This document shows, piece after piece, positions 1 through 8,127 of a DNA stretch of 38,776 nt. The stretch is from a bacterium (GTDB lineage Bacteria; SZUA-79; Acidulodesulfobacterales; Acidulodesulfobacteraceae), in NCBI GenBank assembly GCA_021831025.1, contig JAKBNN010000059.1, positions 1 to 38,776 on the forward strand. The letters run 5' to 3'. The position numbers and the translations under genes were made by a program. Numbering within the stretch: position 1 is the stretch's first letter; each line of letters begins with the position of its first letter. The notes under the pieces are model-generated. The model was not told where the DNA came from and did no database searches. It worked only from the letters and a program-made list of their open reading frames with translations.

Positions 1-132
1 CCGATCTTATTTTGATTTACCGGAAGATATGCCGCCGGTTATAAAAATTTTGGGTGGATTTTCCATTTAGATATTACATTATATTATAATGGAAAGACCA
101 AAGGTAGAATCATGTAAACCTTTAAATTAATA

Positions 133-207
133 TGGTAGGCGCGATAGGTCTCGAACCTATGGCTTCCACCGTGTGAAGGTGGCACTCTACCCCTGAGTTA
201 CGCGCCC
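133..207 (-). tRNA. tRNA-Val (anticodon CAC)
   Basis: The reverse complement folds as a full cloverleaf: acceptor GGGCGCG with CGCGCCT (one G-U pair at the end), anticodon stem CCACC/GGTGG around loop TTCACAC, T arm ATAGG-TTCGAGA-CCTAT, discriminator A and an encoded CCA (133-135). Loop positions 34-36 read CAC, which decodes GUG valine codons. It closely resembles the tRNA-Val at 4022 on the other strand. Confidence 0.95.
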
Positions 208-379
208 TTAAAACCTTAATAAAAGGTAATATAAACATAAATTATAAACAAATTTTCGTCTTTAATTTAGTTTAATAGCGTATAACAAAAATGTCAATAG
301 ATTATTAAATGCGGTATTAAATGCGAATTATTAAAGAACCAGAAAATAAGAAAAGTTAAATAAAACCTGCAAAAAGATA

Positions 380-420
380 AAAAAAATCCCGGCATTATCT
401 TATTATATAATAATACCGGG
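380..420 (-). terminator. Rho-independent terminator of the dsrE-tusA-SQR-DUF1641 operon
   Basis: On the minus strand CCCGG and CCGGG arms (388-420), extended by partly paired AT-rich sequence, are followed directly by ATTTTTTTT. It lies about 65 bp past the stop of the DUF1641 gene. The rest of 208-484 shows no gene. Confidence 0.8.
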
Positions 421-484
421 CAAACCGTAGCAAAAATTCGCACTGCAAATTTATCGGCTTTTTATTTTCCGCTCCTCCCTGCTT

Positions 485-1585
485 TTAATCTTCTTTGCCA
501 AAAGATGAACTTATAAATATGCTTTGCCGGTTTTCTCTTAAATTTTTCGTCAAATTTTTAGCCAAAAGCATCATGAATTTAAGTCCAAAAATAACATCTT
601 TGTCTTTTGTTAAAGAAATCAATGAAAAAATACCGCCTTTATGATATTTTTCATCGTCTGCTTCGGTCAAAGTCTCATGCATTGAGTAATCGAGAGCTTT
701 TACGAGTTCTTTTATATCCAGCTGGGTTAAAATGGCTTCCACCATATCCAAACCAGTTCCGACAGCCCTGTCGATAAGCCCATCTGTCATCATTCTTCTT
801 GCCGAAGCTACGCCGTTTGCAAGTTCGACAAGGTCATTCAATGTGTTGCTATCAATAAATCCCTGGCCCGCGTCAAGAAGCGGCTTTATGTTGTATTGTA
901 ATGTCAGGTCGGTTAGTTCCGCCAGTTTTTCTGCCGTGCCGGCCATCCGCTCAATCATCGCATCGGTCGTTCCTTTAGTAAACCCTGCGGCAAAATCGCC
1001 CATTTCTTTAAGTATTTGGAGCGTACCGGACCTCTCGAGCTCGTCAATCTTTTCGAGCGAGGACTCTAAAGACTTTGATATTTGTTGTGTTTTTTTAACG
1101 AGCCCTGCCATATTTTCATCGCTAAGCACATCGGTTAGTTCCGCCAGTTTTTCTGCCGTGCCGGCCATCCGCTCAATCATCGCATCGGTCGTTCCCTTAG
1201 CAAACCCTGTGGCAAAATCGCCCATTTCTTTAAGTATTTGGAGCGTACCGGACCTCTCGAGCTCGTCAATCTTTTCGATGCTCTTTTTCAGGTTTTCGGA
1301 TTTTTCGCCTACCGCTTTAATCATGGCAAGCTGTTCGTCTCCGGAAAAGCTATCCAGCATGGAAAGACCTGTCGTGATATTACCTGCCACCCTTTGAACC
1401 ATTGCATCCGTTGCGCTTTCCTTCTGAGCTTGAAGTATTGCGCTAAATTCGTCAAGCGTATCTAATCTACCTATAATATTTAATAAATGTTCTAAGGCTT
1501 GCGGTTTTTCCGTGAGTTTATTAGTTATGGCGGCGCCGACAAGGGTTTCTGAGCCACGCTGAACTTTGTTTGCATTTTCAGCCAT
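485..1585 (-). CDS. DUF1641-like protein with an internal duplication
   Basis: A 366-residue soluble, mostly helical protein with no signal peptide or membrane segment. The pattern ERSGTLQILKEMGDF is typical of DUF1641 proteins, whose biochemical role is unknown and which often sit beside SQR-like flavoproteins. It is the last gene of the sulfur operon, 26 bp after the flavoprotein gene. It contains two modules of about 74 residues. Their second halves (from KIDELERSG to AEKLAELTD) are nearly identical, while their first halves have diverged. In DNA, 909-1056 and 1131-1278 differ at only 3 of 148 positions, a recent duplication or gene conversion. The C-terminal part (from about residue 230) is single copy. 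A likely role is as an accessory or scaffold of the flavoprotein; this is inference from context only. Confidence 0.75.
   Translation of the reverse strand: MAENANKVQRGSETLVGAAITNKLTEKPQALEHLLNIIGRLDTLDEFSAILQAQKESATDAMVQRVAGNITTGLSMLDSFSGDEQLAMIKAVGEKSENLKKSIEKIDELERSGTLQILKEMGDFATGFAKGTTDAMIERMAGTAEKLAELTDVLSDENMAGLVKKTQQISKSLESSLEKIDELERSGTLQILKEMGDFAAGFTKGTTDAMIERMAGTAEKLAELTDLTLQYNIKPLLDAGQGFIDSNTLNDLVELANGVASARRMMTDGLIDRAVGTGLDMVEAILTQLDIKELVKALDYSMHETLTEADDEKYHKGGIFSLISLTKDKDVIFGLKFMMLLAKNLTKNLRENRQSIFISSSFGKED
909..1278. repeat. Near-identical 148-bp direct repeat inside the DUF1641 gene
   Basis: Copies at 909-1056 and 1131-1278 are offset by 222 bp (74 codons, in frame) with 3 mismatches. 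Such a repeat can expand or contract by slippage or recombination without breaking the frame. Confidence 0.95.
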
Positions 1586-1611
1586 AATTGCCTCCTATTT
1601 TAATCGTTAAA

Positions 1612-2751
1612 TTAAAGGACACCCATCGGGGTTAACCAGTAAACCTTATTATATGTTAATTTAAACCAGTGAATAAGCGCCGACGGGGCAACGGGATTTG
1701 GCGGAGTATTATAATCAAACATAATGTAAGTCGCTTTGCTTAAACTTGTCTCTATAAAACAGAAAACCTTCCCGTCATACCTGAACGGCGTTAGACCTTC
1801 TCTTAACTCAGAAGCAATATTTTCGACGATAATATCCGATTCAAAGTGGGCAGTAGAACCTGCTTTGCTTATCGGAAGGTTTGTCGTATCCCCGACAACA
1901 TAGACATTTGTCGTCCCTTCCATCTTAAGCGTAAATTTGTCGGTCGGTATAAACCCGTTTTGCCCAAGTCCGGAATCTTCTATTACCTGCGCCCCTTTGT
2001 GCGGCGGAATCGTGAGCAATAAATCATATTTTAAAGTTACGCCCTCTAAACTTGTGATGGTTCTTTTGTTGGCATCAACCTCTTTCATATTAAACAAAGT
2101 TTCGGTTAAGATGCCGTGTTTTGGAAATGTTTTGGCCGCGAAATGGGCTACGGGTTCGAGTCCGTGAAGTCTCCCTATCGGGTAAGTATAAGTATATTCA
2201 ACCTTATCTCTTATCCCTCTTTGTTTAAACCAATCGTCCAGCATATATGTAACTTCTAACGGAGCGACAGGACATTTATGCGGCAAACCTATGGCGAGAA
2301 CAATCTTGCCGCCCTTAAAAGTCATTAATTCATGGCGAAGTTTTAAACAGGCATCTACCTCGTAAAACCAGTGTCCGCCCTCTCTTAACCCTGGTATCAT
2401 TTCAGGGGCAGGCCTTGACCCTGTAGCAAGAACAACAATGTCATATTTTATAACCACGCCGTTTTTAAGATGAACCTCATTTTTATCCTTATCGATTTTA
2501 ACTGCGGGGTGAAGATGAAGTTCAACCATCGGGTCGAGTAAATTCCTTTCGTCTCTGACAAGTTCATCATGGTGCTTTAAACCAAAAAGCATGTATAAAA
2601 GACCCGGTTGATAAAAATGCTCCGGCTTATCCGATACCACATCGATTACCAACTCGCCTTTTTTAAGCTCCTGCCTCATTTTTTTTGCAAGTAAATTAGC
2701 AATAATTGTTCCGCCGACCCCTCCTCCAACGATAACCACTCTTTTTGACAT
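1612..2751 (-). CDS. Sulfide:quinone oxidoreductase-like FAD-dependent flavoprotein
   Basis: A 379-residue member of the two-dinucleotide-binding-domain flavoproteins. The N-terminal FAD-binding motif is VVIVGGGVGG (residues 5-14), an ATGSRP segment lies near residue 110, and the second FAD contact VYVVGDTTN is near residue 285. Cysteines at 135, 160 (in HKCPVAP) and 331 (in KVFCFIE) are placed like the three SQR cysteines, two of which form the catalytic redox pair. The C-terminus is aromatic and amphipathic (HWFKLTYNKVYWL), as in SQRs that bind the membrane surface. SQRs oxidise sulfide to sulfur and pass electrons to quinone. Its place between tusA-like and DUF1641 genes supports a sulfur or persulfide substrate, but the exact SQR type, or a related sulfur-relay oxidoreductase, cannot be decided here. 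Confidence 0.82.
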   Translation of the reverse strand: MSKRVVIVGGGVGGTIIANLLAKKMRQELKKGELVIDVVSDKPEHFYQPGLLYMLFGLKHHDELVRDERNLLDPMVELHLHPAVKIDKDKNEVHLKNGVVIKYDIVVLATGSRPAPEMIPGLREGGHWFYEVDACLKLRHELMTFKGGKIVLAIGLPHKCPVAPLEVTYMLDDWFKQRGIRDKVEYTYTYPIGRLHGLEPVAHFAAKTFPKHGILTETLFNMKEVDANKRTITSLEGVTLKYDLLLTIPPHKGAQVIEDSGLGQNGFIPTDKFTLKMEGTTNVYVVGDTTNLPISKAGSTAHFESDIIVENIASELREGLTPFRYDGKVFCFIETSLSKATYIMFDYNTPPNPVAPSALIHWFKLTYNKVYWLTPMGVL

Positions 2752-2836
2752 AACAACCTCCTTAATTACATTAATTACATTAAAAGTTAAATTAATTTAA
2801 AGGTATTTTTAACTTGCTCCTCTTTGCATCCCTTTT

Positions 2837-3097
2837 TTACATTTCTTTAATCTTTTTTGAAAAAATTCGCCAATAACCGGTTTCTTCGATAACGCCCATA
2901 AATTCCTGATGAACCTTATTTAACCACTCCGGAACATCTTTAGCGCTACCCGCGTCCCCTGAAATTAGTTCTATTATAGAGCCGACAGGCTGCTGCCTCA
3001 TTTCCTTTATTAATTCCATAAGCGGCCCCGGGCAATATGTCCCTCTTGCATCCACGGTAATAGTCGGTTTAACATCTTTTAAATTTACATCTGCCAT
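2837..3097 (-). CDS. TusA-family sulfur carrier protein
   Basis: An 86-residue TusA/SirA-like protein. DARGTYCPGPLMELIKEM holds the CPxP motif whose cysteine carries persulfide sulfur in TusA proteins. The frame could open five codons earlier (at 3112), but that upstream ATG overlaps the Shine-Dalgarno GGAGG that lies 8-9 bases before the ATG at 3097, so 3097 is chosen. It sits between the DsrE-like and SQR-like genes. TusA-DsrE pairs are known to pass sulfur between each other in sulfur oxidisers, so a cytoplasmic sulfur relay linked to the flavoprotein is likely. Confidence 0.9.
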   Translation of the reverse strand: MADVNLKDVKPTITVDARGTYCPGPLMELIKEMRQQPVGSIIELISGDAGSAKDVPEWLNKVHQEFMGVIEETGYWRIFSKKIKEM

Positions 3098-3206
3098 AGT
3101 AAATACCTCCAAAATAAAAATAATTAAGTGAAAAATGTATTTAAAAATTAAATTAAAAAAAACAGTTTTATTTCTAATTAATATGCATGTGCATTATGAA
3201 TTAAAA

Positions 3207-3605
3207 TCAAAATGTAATGGTTTCCGCCCCTTCCATGATTCCCAGAAACGCGGCAAGACCTAAATTATCATCGACAATATCGATTAAATCGTCTTTTTCG
3301 ATTCCTAAAATATCCATTACCATGGAACACACATAAATCTTAAGGCCTCCGAGCATTTTGGCCTGGTCAAACAGTTCGTAAAACATTGCTGCTTTCTTTT
3401 CCTTAATCTGGCGATAAATTTTACCCCCGGTAAAATTCTTTTTCTCCACATTTTCCTTTAAATAATTGTAAACCGCGTTCATAGTCACAAAAACGGAAAC
3501 ATTGACGCCGGAAACTGCCGCAACGGATGCGATCATTGATGCTACATGAGATTTTTCATATTCCTCAGAGGCAATTATTATTGCCAATTTTTGGTTATCT
3601 GTCAT
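3207..3605 (-). CDS. DsrE-family sulfurtransferase-like protein (DrsE_2 type)
   Basis: A 132-residue cytoplasmic protein with the DsrE alpha/beta fold pattern: an N-terminal beta strand LAIIIAS, a helix after a gap, strand VSVFVTM, and a KIYVCSMVMDILGI segment with the only cysteine (C93), where DsrE-like proteins keep their active Cys. The C-terminal GLAAFLGIMEGAETITF resembles the DrsE_2 group, often found with TusA. It is the first gene of the operon, with an AGGAGG-type ribosome site just upstream. Likely role: accepting or donating sulfane sulfur with the TusA-like protein. Family is confident; partner assignment is inferred from adjacency. Confidence 0.85.
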   Translation of the reverse strand: MTDNQKLAIIIASEEYEKSHVASMIASVAAVSGVNVSVFVTMNAVYNYLKENVEKKNFTGGKIYRQIKEKKAAMFYELFDQAKMLGGLKIYVCSMVMDILGIEKDDLIDIVDDNLGLAAFLGIMEGAETITF

Positions 3606-3830
3606 AAATAGTCCTCCTACGTTTTTATATTTTATTTTAATAATTTATTTTAATGCTTAATGTAAATTTAGTTTTTTTGATAAAATTTTTTAAAAAGATA
3701 AAAATTCCCTTTTCTATATTTATAATTATATGAAGTGCAAAATATATACCGAAATCATAATTATTTTTAAGTTAGACAATTCCTTTAAAATCAAGGATTT
3801 GATTTTTTAATTTCATAGTGAAAATTAGAT

Positions 3831-3870
3831 TTATGACAAATTGACAAATTATTTATGACAAATTGACAAA
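3831..3870. repeat. Tandem 22-bp-period repeat, TTATGACAAATTGACAAA
   Basis: The 18-base sequence TTATGACAAATTGACAAA occurs at 3831-3848 and again at 3853-3870, in the 416-bp intergenic region (3606-4021) between the sulfur operon and tRNA-Val. It contains TTGACA hexamers and could be an operator or promoter part. Nothing else coding is seen in this gap. Confidence 0.6.
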
Positions 3871-3930
3871 AATCTATAATCTACCGATAGAATATGTTAA
3901 AATATTTCAAAGCCTGATAAATAATGCCTA

Positions 3931-3960
3931 TTGACAAATCAGGTATTTCGGTTGTAATAT
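3931..3960 (+). promoter_or_regulatory. Predicted sigma-70 promoter of tRNA-Val(GAC)
   Basis: TTGACA (3931-3936), an 18-bp spacer and TAATAT (3955-3960), about 60 bp before the tRNA. This is a consensus -35 with a reasonable -10. Confidence 0.55.
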
Positions 3961-4021
3961 ATATTATCTTTTATTTTTCGGATTGCTTTTTATAAAAAGC
4001 TGAACGGGTTTCTATTCATAC

Positions 4022-4097
<76 letters not shown>

Positions 4098-4257
4098 GTA
4101 TTTTTTATAAGGCCTGCTCTTCTGCCGTGCGGACAATGGACATCGTTAATTAAGACTTAAGACTAAGGGCTGGAAGCACTGTATGAAGTTATACGACTGC
4201 ATCGCCACTCCCCCTATCCCGTTTTTTAATTTCCCCGTATAGGTAAGAATAAGAGGA

Positions 4258-4905
4258 GTGGCCGATAGGGTAAAGAAAATCTCGGCCGAAGGCCGGATTA
4301 AACTAAGCATAGACGAAAGCTTCAACGCCGGAATAAATTCCGGAATATCCTTCTTTAAATCGCAGGCGAAAGGGATGGGATTGATATTAATAAATAAAAA
4401 GGGCGAAATAATGAATCTAAGCGACGCGGCTAAAAATATGTTCTTCCAGGCGGGCCTGCTGGACGGACTCGGTATAGAATCCATGGAACATGGCAGAATC
4501 GGTAAACTCCTATGCTATATTAACACGGTTGTCAGAACTATGTTTTTAAACGGGTATGCGGACAATATTCTACCCGAAAAAGTCTATACGTCGCCGTCCG
4601 GAATAGATATACTGATGAAAGGGTACTGCATGGAAGGAATATGCAGCGATTCAAGCCTCGTAGCAATAACCTGCGAAGAAGTAGTACCTGATTATTTTAT
4701 GCAGCTTAAAAAAAGGATGCTGTATAACCTCTCGGAAAAAGAATTTGAAATATGCAACCTCCTCAAGGAAGGTTATAAACCGGCCGAAATAGAGAAAATG
4801 CTGCACATTACCAGAAATACCCTTAAAACCCATACCGCTAATATTTTAAGCAAACTCGGCGTGGACAGAATAAACGAAATAAGGACATTTGCCAGGGGGA
4901 TATAG
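4258..4905 (+). CDS. LuxR-type HTH transcriptional regulator, possibly N-terminally truncated
   Basis: The C-terminal 60 residues form a LuxR (GerE) DNA-binding domain: LSEKEFEICNLL, then AEIEKMLHITRNTLKTHTAN and ILSKLGVDRINEI. The middle part (GLILINKKGEIMNLSDAAKNMF, about residues 41-62) looks like the start of a PAS-type sensor domain. The frame opens at GTG 4258 after a stop at 4240. No well-spaced ribosome site precedes it, since GAGGA abuts the GTG; the ATG at 4375 is an alternative. The lack of a normal upstream domain, and a position just 160 bp after the attachment site, suggest the 5' end was lost. Its target is unknown. Confidence 0.7.
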   Translation: MADRVKKISAEGRIKLSIDESFNAGINSGISFFKSQAKGMGLILINKKGEIMNLSDAAKNMFFQAGLLDGLGIESMEHGRIGKLLCYINTVVRTMFLNGYADNILPEKVYTSPSGIDILMKGYCMEGICSDSSLVAITCEEVVPDYFMQLKKRMLYNLSEKEFEICNLLKEGYKPAEIEKMLHITRNTLKTHTANILSKLGVDRINEIRTFARGI

Positions 4906-4995
4906 CCGGTACGTAATAGCTAAGGCTTTATCTCTATAATAGCATACTTTTTAAGGACTATGCGGCTATGCCGTTAATATATTGCGCGGGCAAGG

Positions 4996-5245
4996 TCATT
5001 TGCAGACGTTGCCTATCCTGTAGCCGTTTATAGTAAAATTTGAAATGCTGGAATGTCCGGCTGCGCTCGTAAACACTGTTTTAATTTTGCTCATAAACTT
5101 GACTGGTGAAAATATTCTGGTAACGCCGTTCGACTTCATTACGCCCTTTGGATTCCTGCATATCATAGAATAAACGATAGTATTGTTCCCGGTGGAATGT
5201 TCTATGAATTTGCAATTAGGTTTGACGGGCAGAATTTCGGAGGGG
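4996..5245 (-). pseudogene. 3' fragment of a DUF3617-family gene
   Basis: The translated tail, from about PVKPNCKF to YRIGNVCK, matches the C-terminal half of the intact DUF3617-like protein at 6888-7433: KPNC versus KPANFKC, YSMICRNPK versus WVMKCRGPK, and final YRIGNVC versus KRVSGKC. Both keep the paired cysteines. There is no signal peptide, lipobox or N-terminal half. Upstream, the frame runs into the end of the GC-rich gene that stops at 5250. This looks like a paralogue cut by arrival of that gene. The junction, near 5238-5250, is approximate. Confidence 0.65.
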
Positions 5246-5249
5246 CTTG

Positions 5250-6134
5250 TTACTTGCTGCCGTAGATATCGTGCAACAGTGTAACCGCGAGGTCTGGGCG
5301 GGGTGCTGCACAATTCGGGCAGTACTGATTCTGGCCGGAAACGTTCAACCAGTAGCCGTCGGCTATCGGGAGCACGGCCTTGTAAGCATTGTACAATTGC
5401 TGAGCCGAGACGCTCTGGCCGTCAGGGCCGGTTGCGATGCCGATATAGACCTTCACATGTGGATTAGCTTGACGAGCCTGTCGGGCCGCGGTCGTGGCGA
5501 AGGAGACAAACTCGCTCAAGTTTGGCTCAAGGTACTGCGCCTGGATGTCCACGACATCCGCGTATTTGGCTGCGCCACCGGCAAGGTTCCGCTCCAGGTA
5601 AGTATCCTGTGTGTTGTTATGGATGACAACTCCGATCGCTCGAACGATGTCGGGCGCTGGGGCGCTGATGAATATCATGCCGTGGGCATGGACGAGGTTC
5701 GCTGTCATATGCTCGTACATGTCTGGATGCTGCTGCTCAGTAAGCGGCGTCATCGACCAGTGTTCGTTGTCGTACATGACCGCCTTGTACTTGCCGGGGA
5801 GCGTGTGGTTCGCGAAAGCTGCTTCGATCTGCTGGTAGCTTGGGAAAATGATGAGCGGCACGCCGATAGAGCCGGCAGGATTGCCGAATACATACGTCCG
5901 GTTGTTGTTGAACGCTGTGTTGATGAGATTAGAGTTGGCGCCGTGAGCCTTGAACTGATCAAAAGTGTAGGCTCCGATGATCCAGCCTTGGTACTGCTGT
6001 CCGAACGCCTGGGCACTGCTGCTCAGGGACGGGATGCCCGCGGCCTGCGCGGACAGGGAAACAAGGGCCATCAAAACGGCGAAACAGACGGCAAACAAAG
6101 AAAGCAGATAAAACGGTATAAGTATTTTTTTCAT
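5250..6134 (-). CDS. Secreted protein of unknown function, GC-rich and foreign-looking
   Basis: A 294-residue protein from ATG 6134, preceded by AGAGGTG. An earlier in-frame ATG at 6164 has no such site. MKKILIPFYLLSLFAVCFAV... ending SAQAAG is a clear signal peptide. The mature part has alternating strands and helices compatible with a TIM-barrel-like fold, with acidic-aromatic patches such as MYDNEHWSM, DVVDIQAQ and DGYWLNVSG, and a CPNC motif near the end. No family is assigned with confidence. Sampled lines of the mature region are about 60% G+C, against roughly 30-40% in its neighbours, while the signal-peptide part is more like the host. This suggests horizontal acquisition, possibly with a new local signal sequence. 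A long open frame on the opposite strand is a composition artefact. Confidence 0.75.
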   Translation of the reverse strand: MKKILIPFYLLSLFAVCFAVLMALVSLSAQAAGIPSLSSSAQAFGQQYQGWIIGAYTFDQFKAHGANSNLINTAFNNNRTYVFGNPAGSIGVPLIIFPSYQQIEAAFANHTLPGKYKAVMYDNEHWSMTPLTEQQHPDMYEHMTANLVHAHGMIFISAPAPDIVRAIGVVIHNNTQDTYLERNLAGGAAKYADVVDIQAQYLEPNLSEFVSFATTAARQARQANPHVKVYIGIATGPDGQSVSAQQLYNAYKAVLPIADGYWLNVSGQNQYCPNCAAPRPDLAVTLLHDIYGSK

Positions 6135-6285
6135 AATTACACCTCTATATATTTTATAAAGCATAAAAATATTGTTTCTTGCTATTTAAATAAATTTTAA
6201 AAAAAGTTAATAACGGGTTTCGTTCCGTTTTTTATCTTTTCTACCCCATTGTTAACGCCGTTAGGGCGCCGGATTGACCGTCCAC

Positions 6286-6627
6286 TCAAGATATTGAAAC
6301 ACCTGCGGCGTTAAAACCGATAGTCCCGGAAACTGCGGTTCCATACGGCCCTTTCATGTAAGCGGAAAAATGGTTAAAAGTACTGCGGTCCATCGCCTCG
6401 TTAAAGGTTGCCGAGACTTTAGAATTAAGAAAGACGCCTCCGGAACGGTTTTCCGGGCTGGTATAAATTACCGAGGGACGCTCCGAACCTGATAACCCGG
6501 TGGCGCTAACGCTCTTAGAAATTAATCCGGCCGGTATCCCGCCTAATAAAGACAGCGTAAAAAACGCCGATACGAAAACCGGTAGTTTTAACTTATCCAA
6601 CCATGTTTTTTTAATAGAATTTATCAT
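6286..6627 (-). pseudogene. Truncated exported Ig-like (Big_5/SbsA-type) domain protein
   Basis: A 113-residue frame with an N-terminal hydrophobic export signal (VFVSAFFTLSLLGGIPAGL) followed by an Ig-like start: RPSVIYTSPENRSGGVFLNSKVSATFNEAMDRSTF, typical of the Big_5 pattern (P-N-...-V-...-ATFSEAMD). The domain stops after GTIGFNAAGVSIS, before its last strands, and no continuation is found downstream in another frame. Such domains normally repeat in large surface proteins, so this is probably the 5' remnant of a longer gene. It sits between the GC-rich gene and the DUF3617 gene, in a damaged part of the island. Confidence 0.6.
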
Positions 6628-6887
6628 AATAATTCTTCCTTTTAACCTGCATTTTTATTATGTAAGATGCAATAAAAAACCTTATCGTTTAAATTAAACA
6701 ATCTAAATATTAACAATTATACAGGCTATGGAGCTGGTTGCGCAAAATATTGCGGGCCTTTAGCCGCGCCGATTAATTCCGTGCCATACACGCTTTATTG
6801 CATATGCAATCTTTTATATCGCCCTGCGTACCGCTTTTGTTTATTAGATAATGCTAATAACGGTAAGCCTTCAGGATCATATGCGCT

Positions 6888-7433
6888 TCAAGATTTAGAA
6901 GGACATTTACCGCTTACGCGTTTGCCGGTCGTATCTACCGTAGCTTTCATGGAAATGCCGCCCGGGGCGCTTGATGTTTCGACGGTGACACCATGGCTTT
7001 TAAAGCTGTCCTGCGTTATTTTGGAAACGCCTTTCGTTAACATAACGGTCTTCGGCCCTCTGCATTTCATAACCCAGTGGATTGCGCCCTCCATATCAAC
7101 ATGCTCTTTAACGTTGCTGCATTTAAAATTGGCCGGCTTTGCCGCGTAAGGCTTTGAATTTTGAGCGTTCGGCTTAATGCATTCGGTCATAGTGGTTACG
7201 GCTGAATGGTTTATAGGGGGTCTGCCCATAACGGACGGTATATTGATCGTGCTGCGGACGGTCATTTTCCACAGGCCCGGCGCTAACTCGTTAACTGCCG
7301 ACGGTTTGGAAACCGAAGAAGAAGCCGGCTGCGATTTTGAAGACGGCGCACTGCCGCCCTTACATCCTGATAAGACTGGAATTAAAATAAAAACCGCTAA
7401 AAATAAAAAAAATAAGCTGGATAATTTTTTCAT
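6888..7433 (-). CDS. DUF3617-family lipoprotein
   Basis: A 181-residue protein. The signal sequence MKKLSSLFFLFLAVFILIPV ends in lipobox LSGC, so it is predicted to be lipidated at that Cys. After a Ser-rich linker comes a DUF3617-like domain: ELAPGLWKMTVRSTI (typical PGLWE start), TECIKP, a C...C pair (FKCS and MKCRGP) and a final GKRVSGKC. DUF3617 proteins are small periplasmic or lipid-anchored proteins of unknown function. A strong GGAGG lies just upstream of the start. A broken paralogue lies at 4996-5245. The gaps on either side (6628-6887, 7434-7681) show no further gene. Confidence 0.8.
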   Translation of the reverse strand: MKKLSSLFFLFLAVFILIPVLSGCKGGSAPSSKSQPASSSVSKPSAVNELAPGLWKMTVRSTINIPSVMGRPPINHSAVTTMTECIKPNAQNSKPYAAKPANFKCSNVKEHVDMEGAIHWVMKCRGPKTVMLTKGVSKITQDSFKSHGVTVETSSAPGGISMKATVDTTGKRVSGKCPSKS

Positions 7434-7620
7434 AAAATAGTTTTCTCCTCCCTCGTTAAGAAATAGCGGGATAACGCTTCCCGTATAATTAAGTTATCAT
7501 ATTTTTGGACGTTTAGAATAATAGCTATCGTTATGTTACCATTTTAATAAAAAAATTATTATACTGTATATAGCCCAAAAAGGGTGATATGAATCTGCCG
7601 CCTGTTATCGCCTCTAACTA

Positions 7621-7654
7621 TATATATTATATTAATATACTAATATAATATATA
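7621..7654. repeat. Perfect AT-only inverted repeat
   Basis: Arms TATATATTATATTA (7621-7634) and TAATATAATATATA (7641-7654) pair perfectly around ATATAC. It lies 27 bp past the yqeY stop and may help end that transcript, though no T-tract follows. Confidence 0.5.
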
Positions 7655-7681
7655 TATATCATATGCGATAAATTATTAAGT

Positions 7682-8110
7682 TTATAAGCTTTTGATAATT
7701 TCGGACGCGGTTTTGTTGTTGTATAAACCGTTATAATTAGTTTTAAGCTCTCTCATTATAACGCCGATTTCCTTAGTGTTTTTTTCTTTAGAAATCCTTT
7801 CGATATGCGATCTGGTTTCTTCATACGACCATGTTTTTGGAATATACGATAAAAGTATCTCTTTTTCTTTAGAAAGCTCCGATATATCTTTGTTATTAGC
7901 CGTTAGTATTTCGATAGACTGTTCCGTTTTTTTGATCCATGATTTTATTATTTTAATAATATCGTCGTCGTTTACGGTATCGCTATGATTCTTCTCTTTT
8001 GTAAGTTTTAGCGCATCGCTAAGAATCATCGTAAGTATATTCTTTTTTGTATTATCGTTATTTTTTCTGGCGGTTAAAAAATCGGATTTTATTTGTTCAT
8101 TTAACGTCAT
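7682..8110 (-). CDS. GatB/YqeY-domain protein
   Basis: A 142-residue protein of usual YqeY length. The N-terminal LNEQIKSDFLTARKNNDNTKKNILTMILSDALK and the central SKEKEILLSYIPKTWS match the family pattern (L...D...A.K..D......LR.L.sai, and E...l..ylP...s). YqeY is related to the tail of the GatB amidotransferase subunit that contacts tRNA; its cellular role is not well defined. It may be cotranscribed with the 22-codon small ORF 17 bp upstream. The ribosome site AAAGGAGAAT fits the ATG at 8110. Confidence 0.88.
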   Translation of the reverse strand: MTLNEQIKSDFLTARKNNDNTKKNILTMILSDALKLTKEKNHSDTVNDDDIIKIIKSWIKKTEQSIEILTANNKDISELSKEKEILLSYIPKTWSYEETRSHIERISKEKNTKEIGVIMRELKTNYNGLYNNKTASEIIKSL

Positions 8111-8127
8111 TATTTTATTCTCCTTTG

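Noticed and set aside
732..1397. 221-codon plus-strand frame opposite the DUF1641 gene
   Set aside because: It is low-complexity Ser/Ala/Ile-rich and merely mirrors the internal repeat of the real gene.
2837..3112. Longer TusA start at 3112
   Set aside because: That ATG overlaps the ribosome site used by the ATG at 3097.
5247..6200. Long plus-strand open frame of 317 codons opposite the GC-rich secreted-protein gene
   Set aside because: High-GC DNA gives long antisense frames; it has no ribosome site, no signal or family pattern, while the minus strand has all of them.
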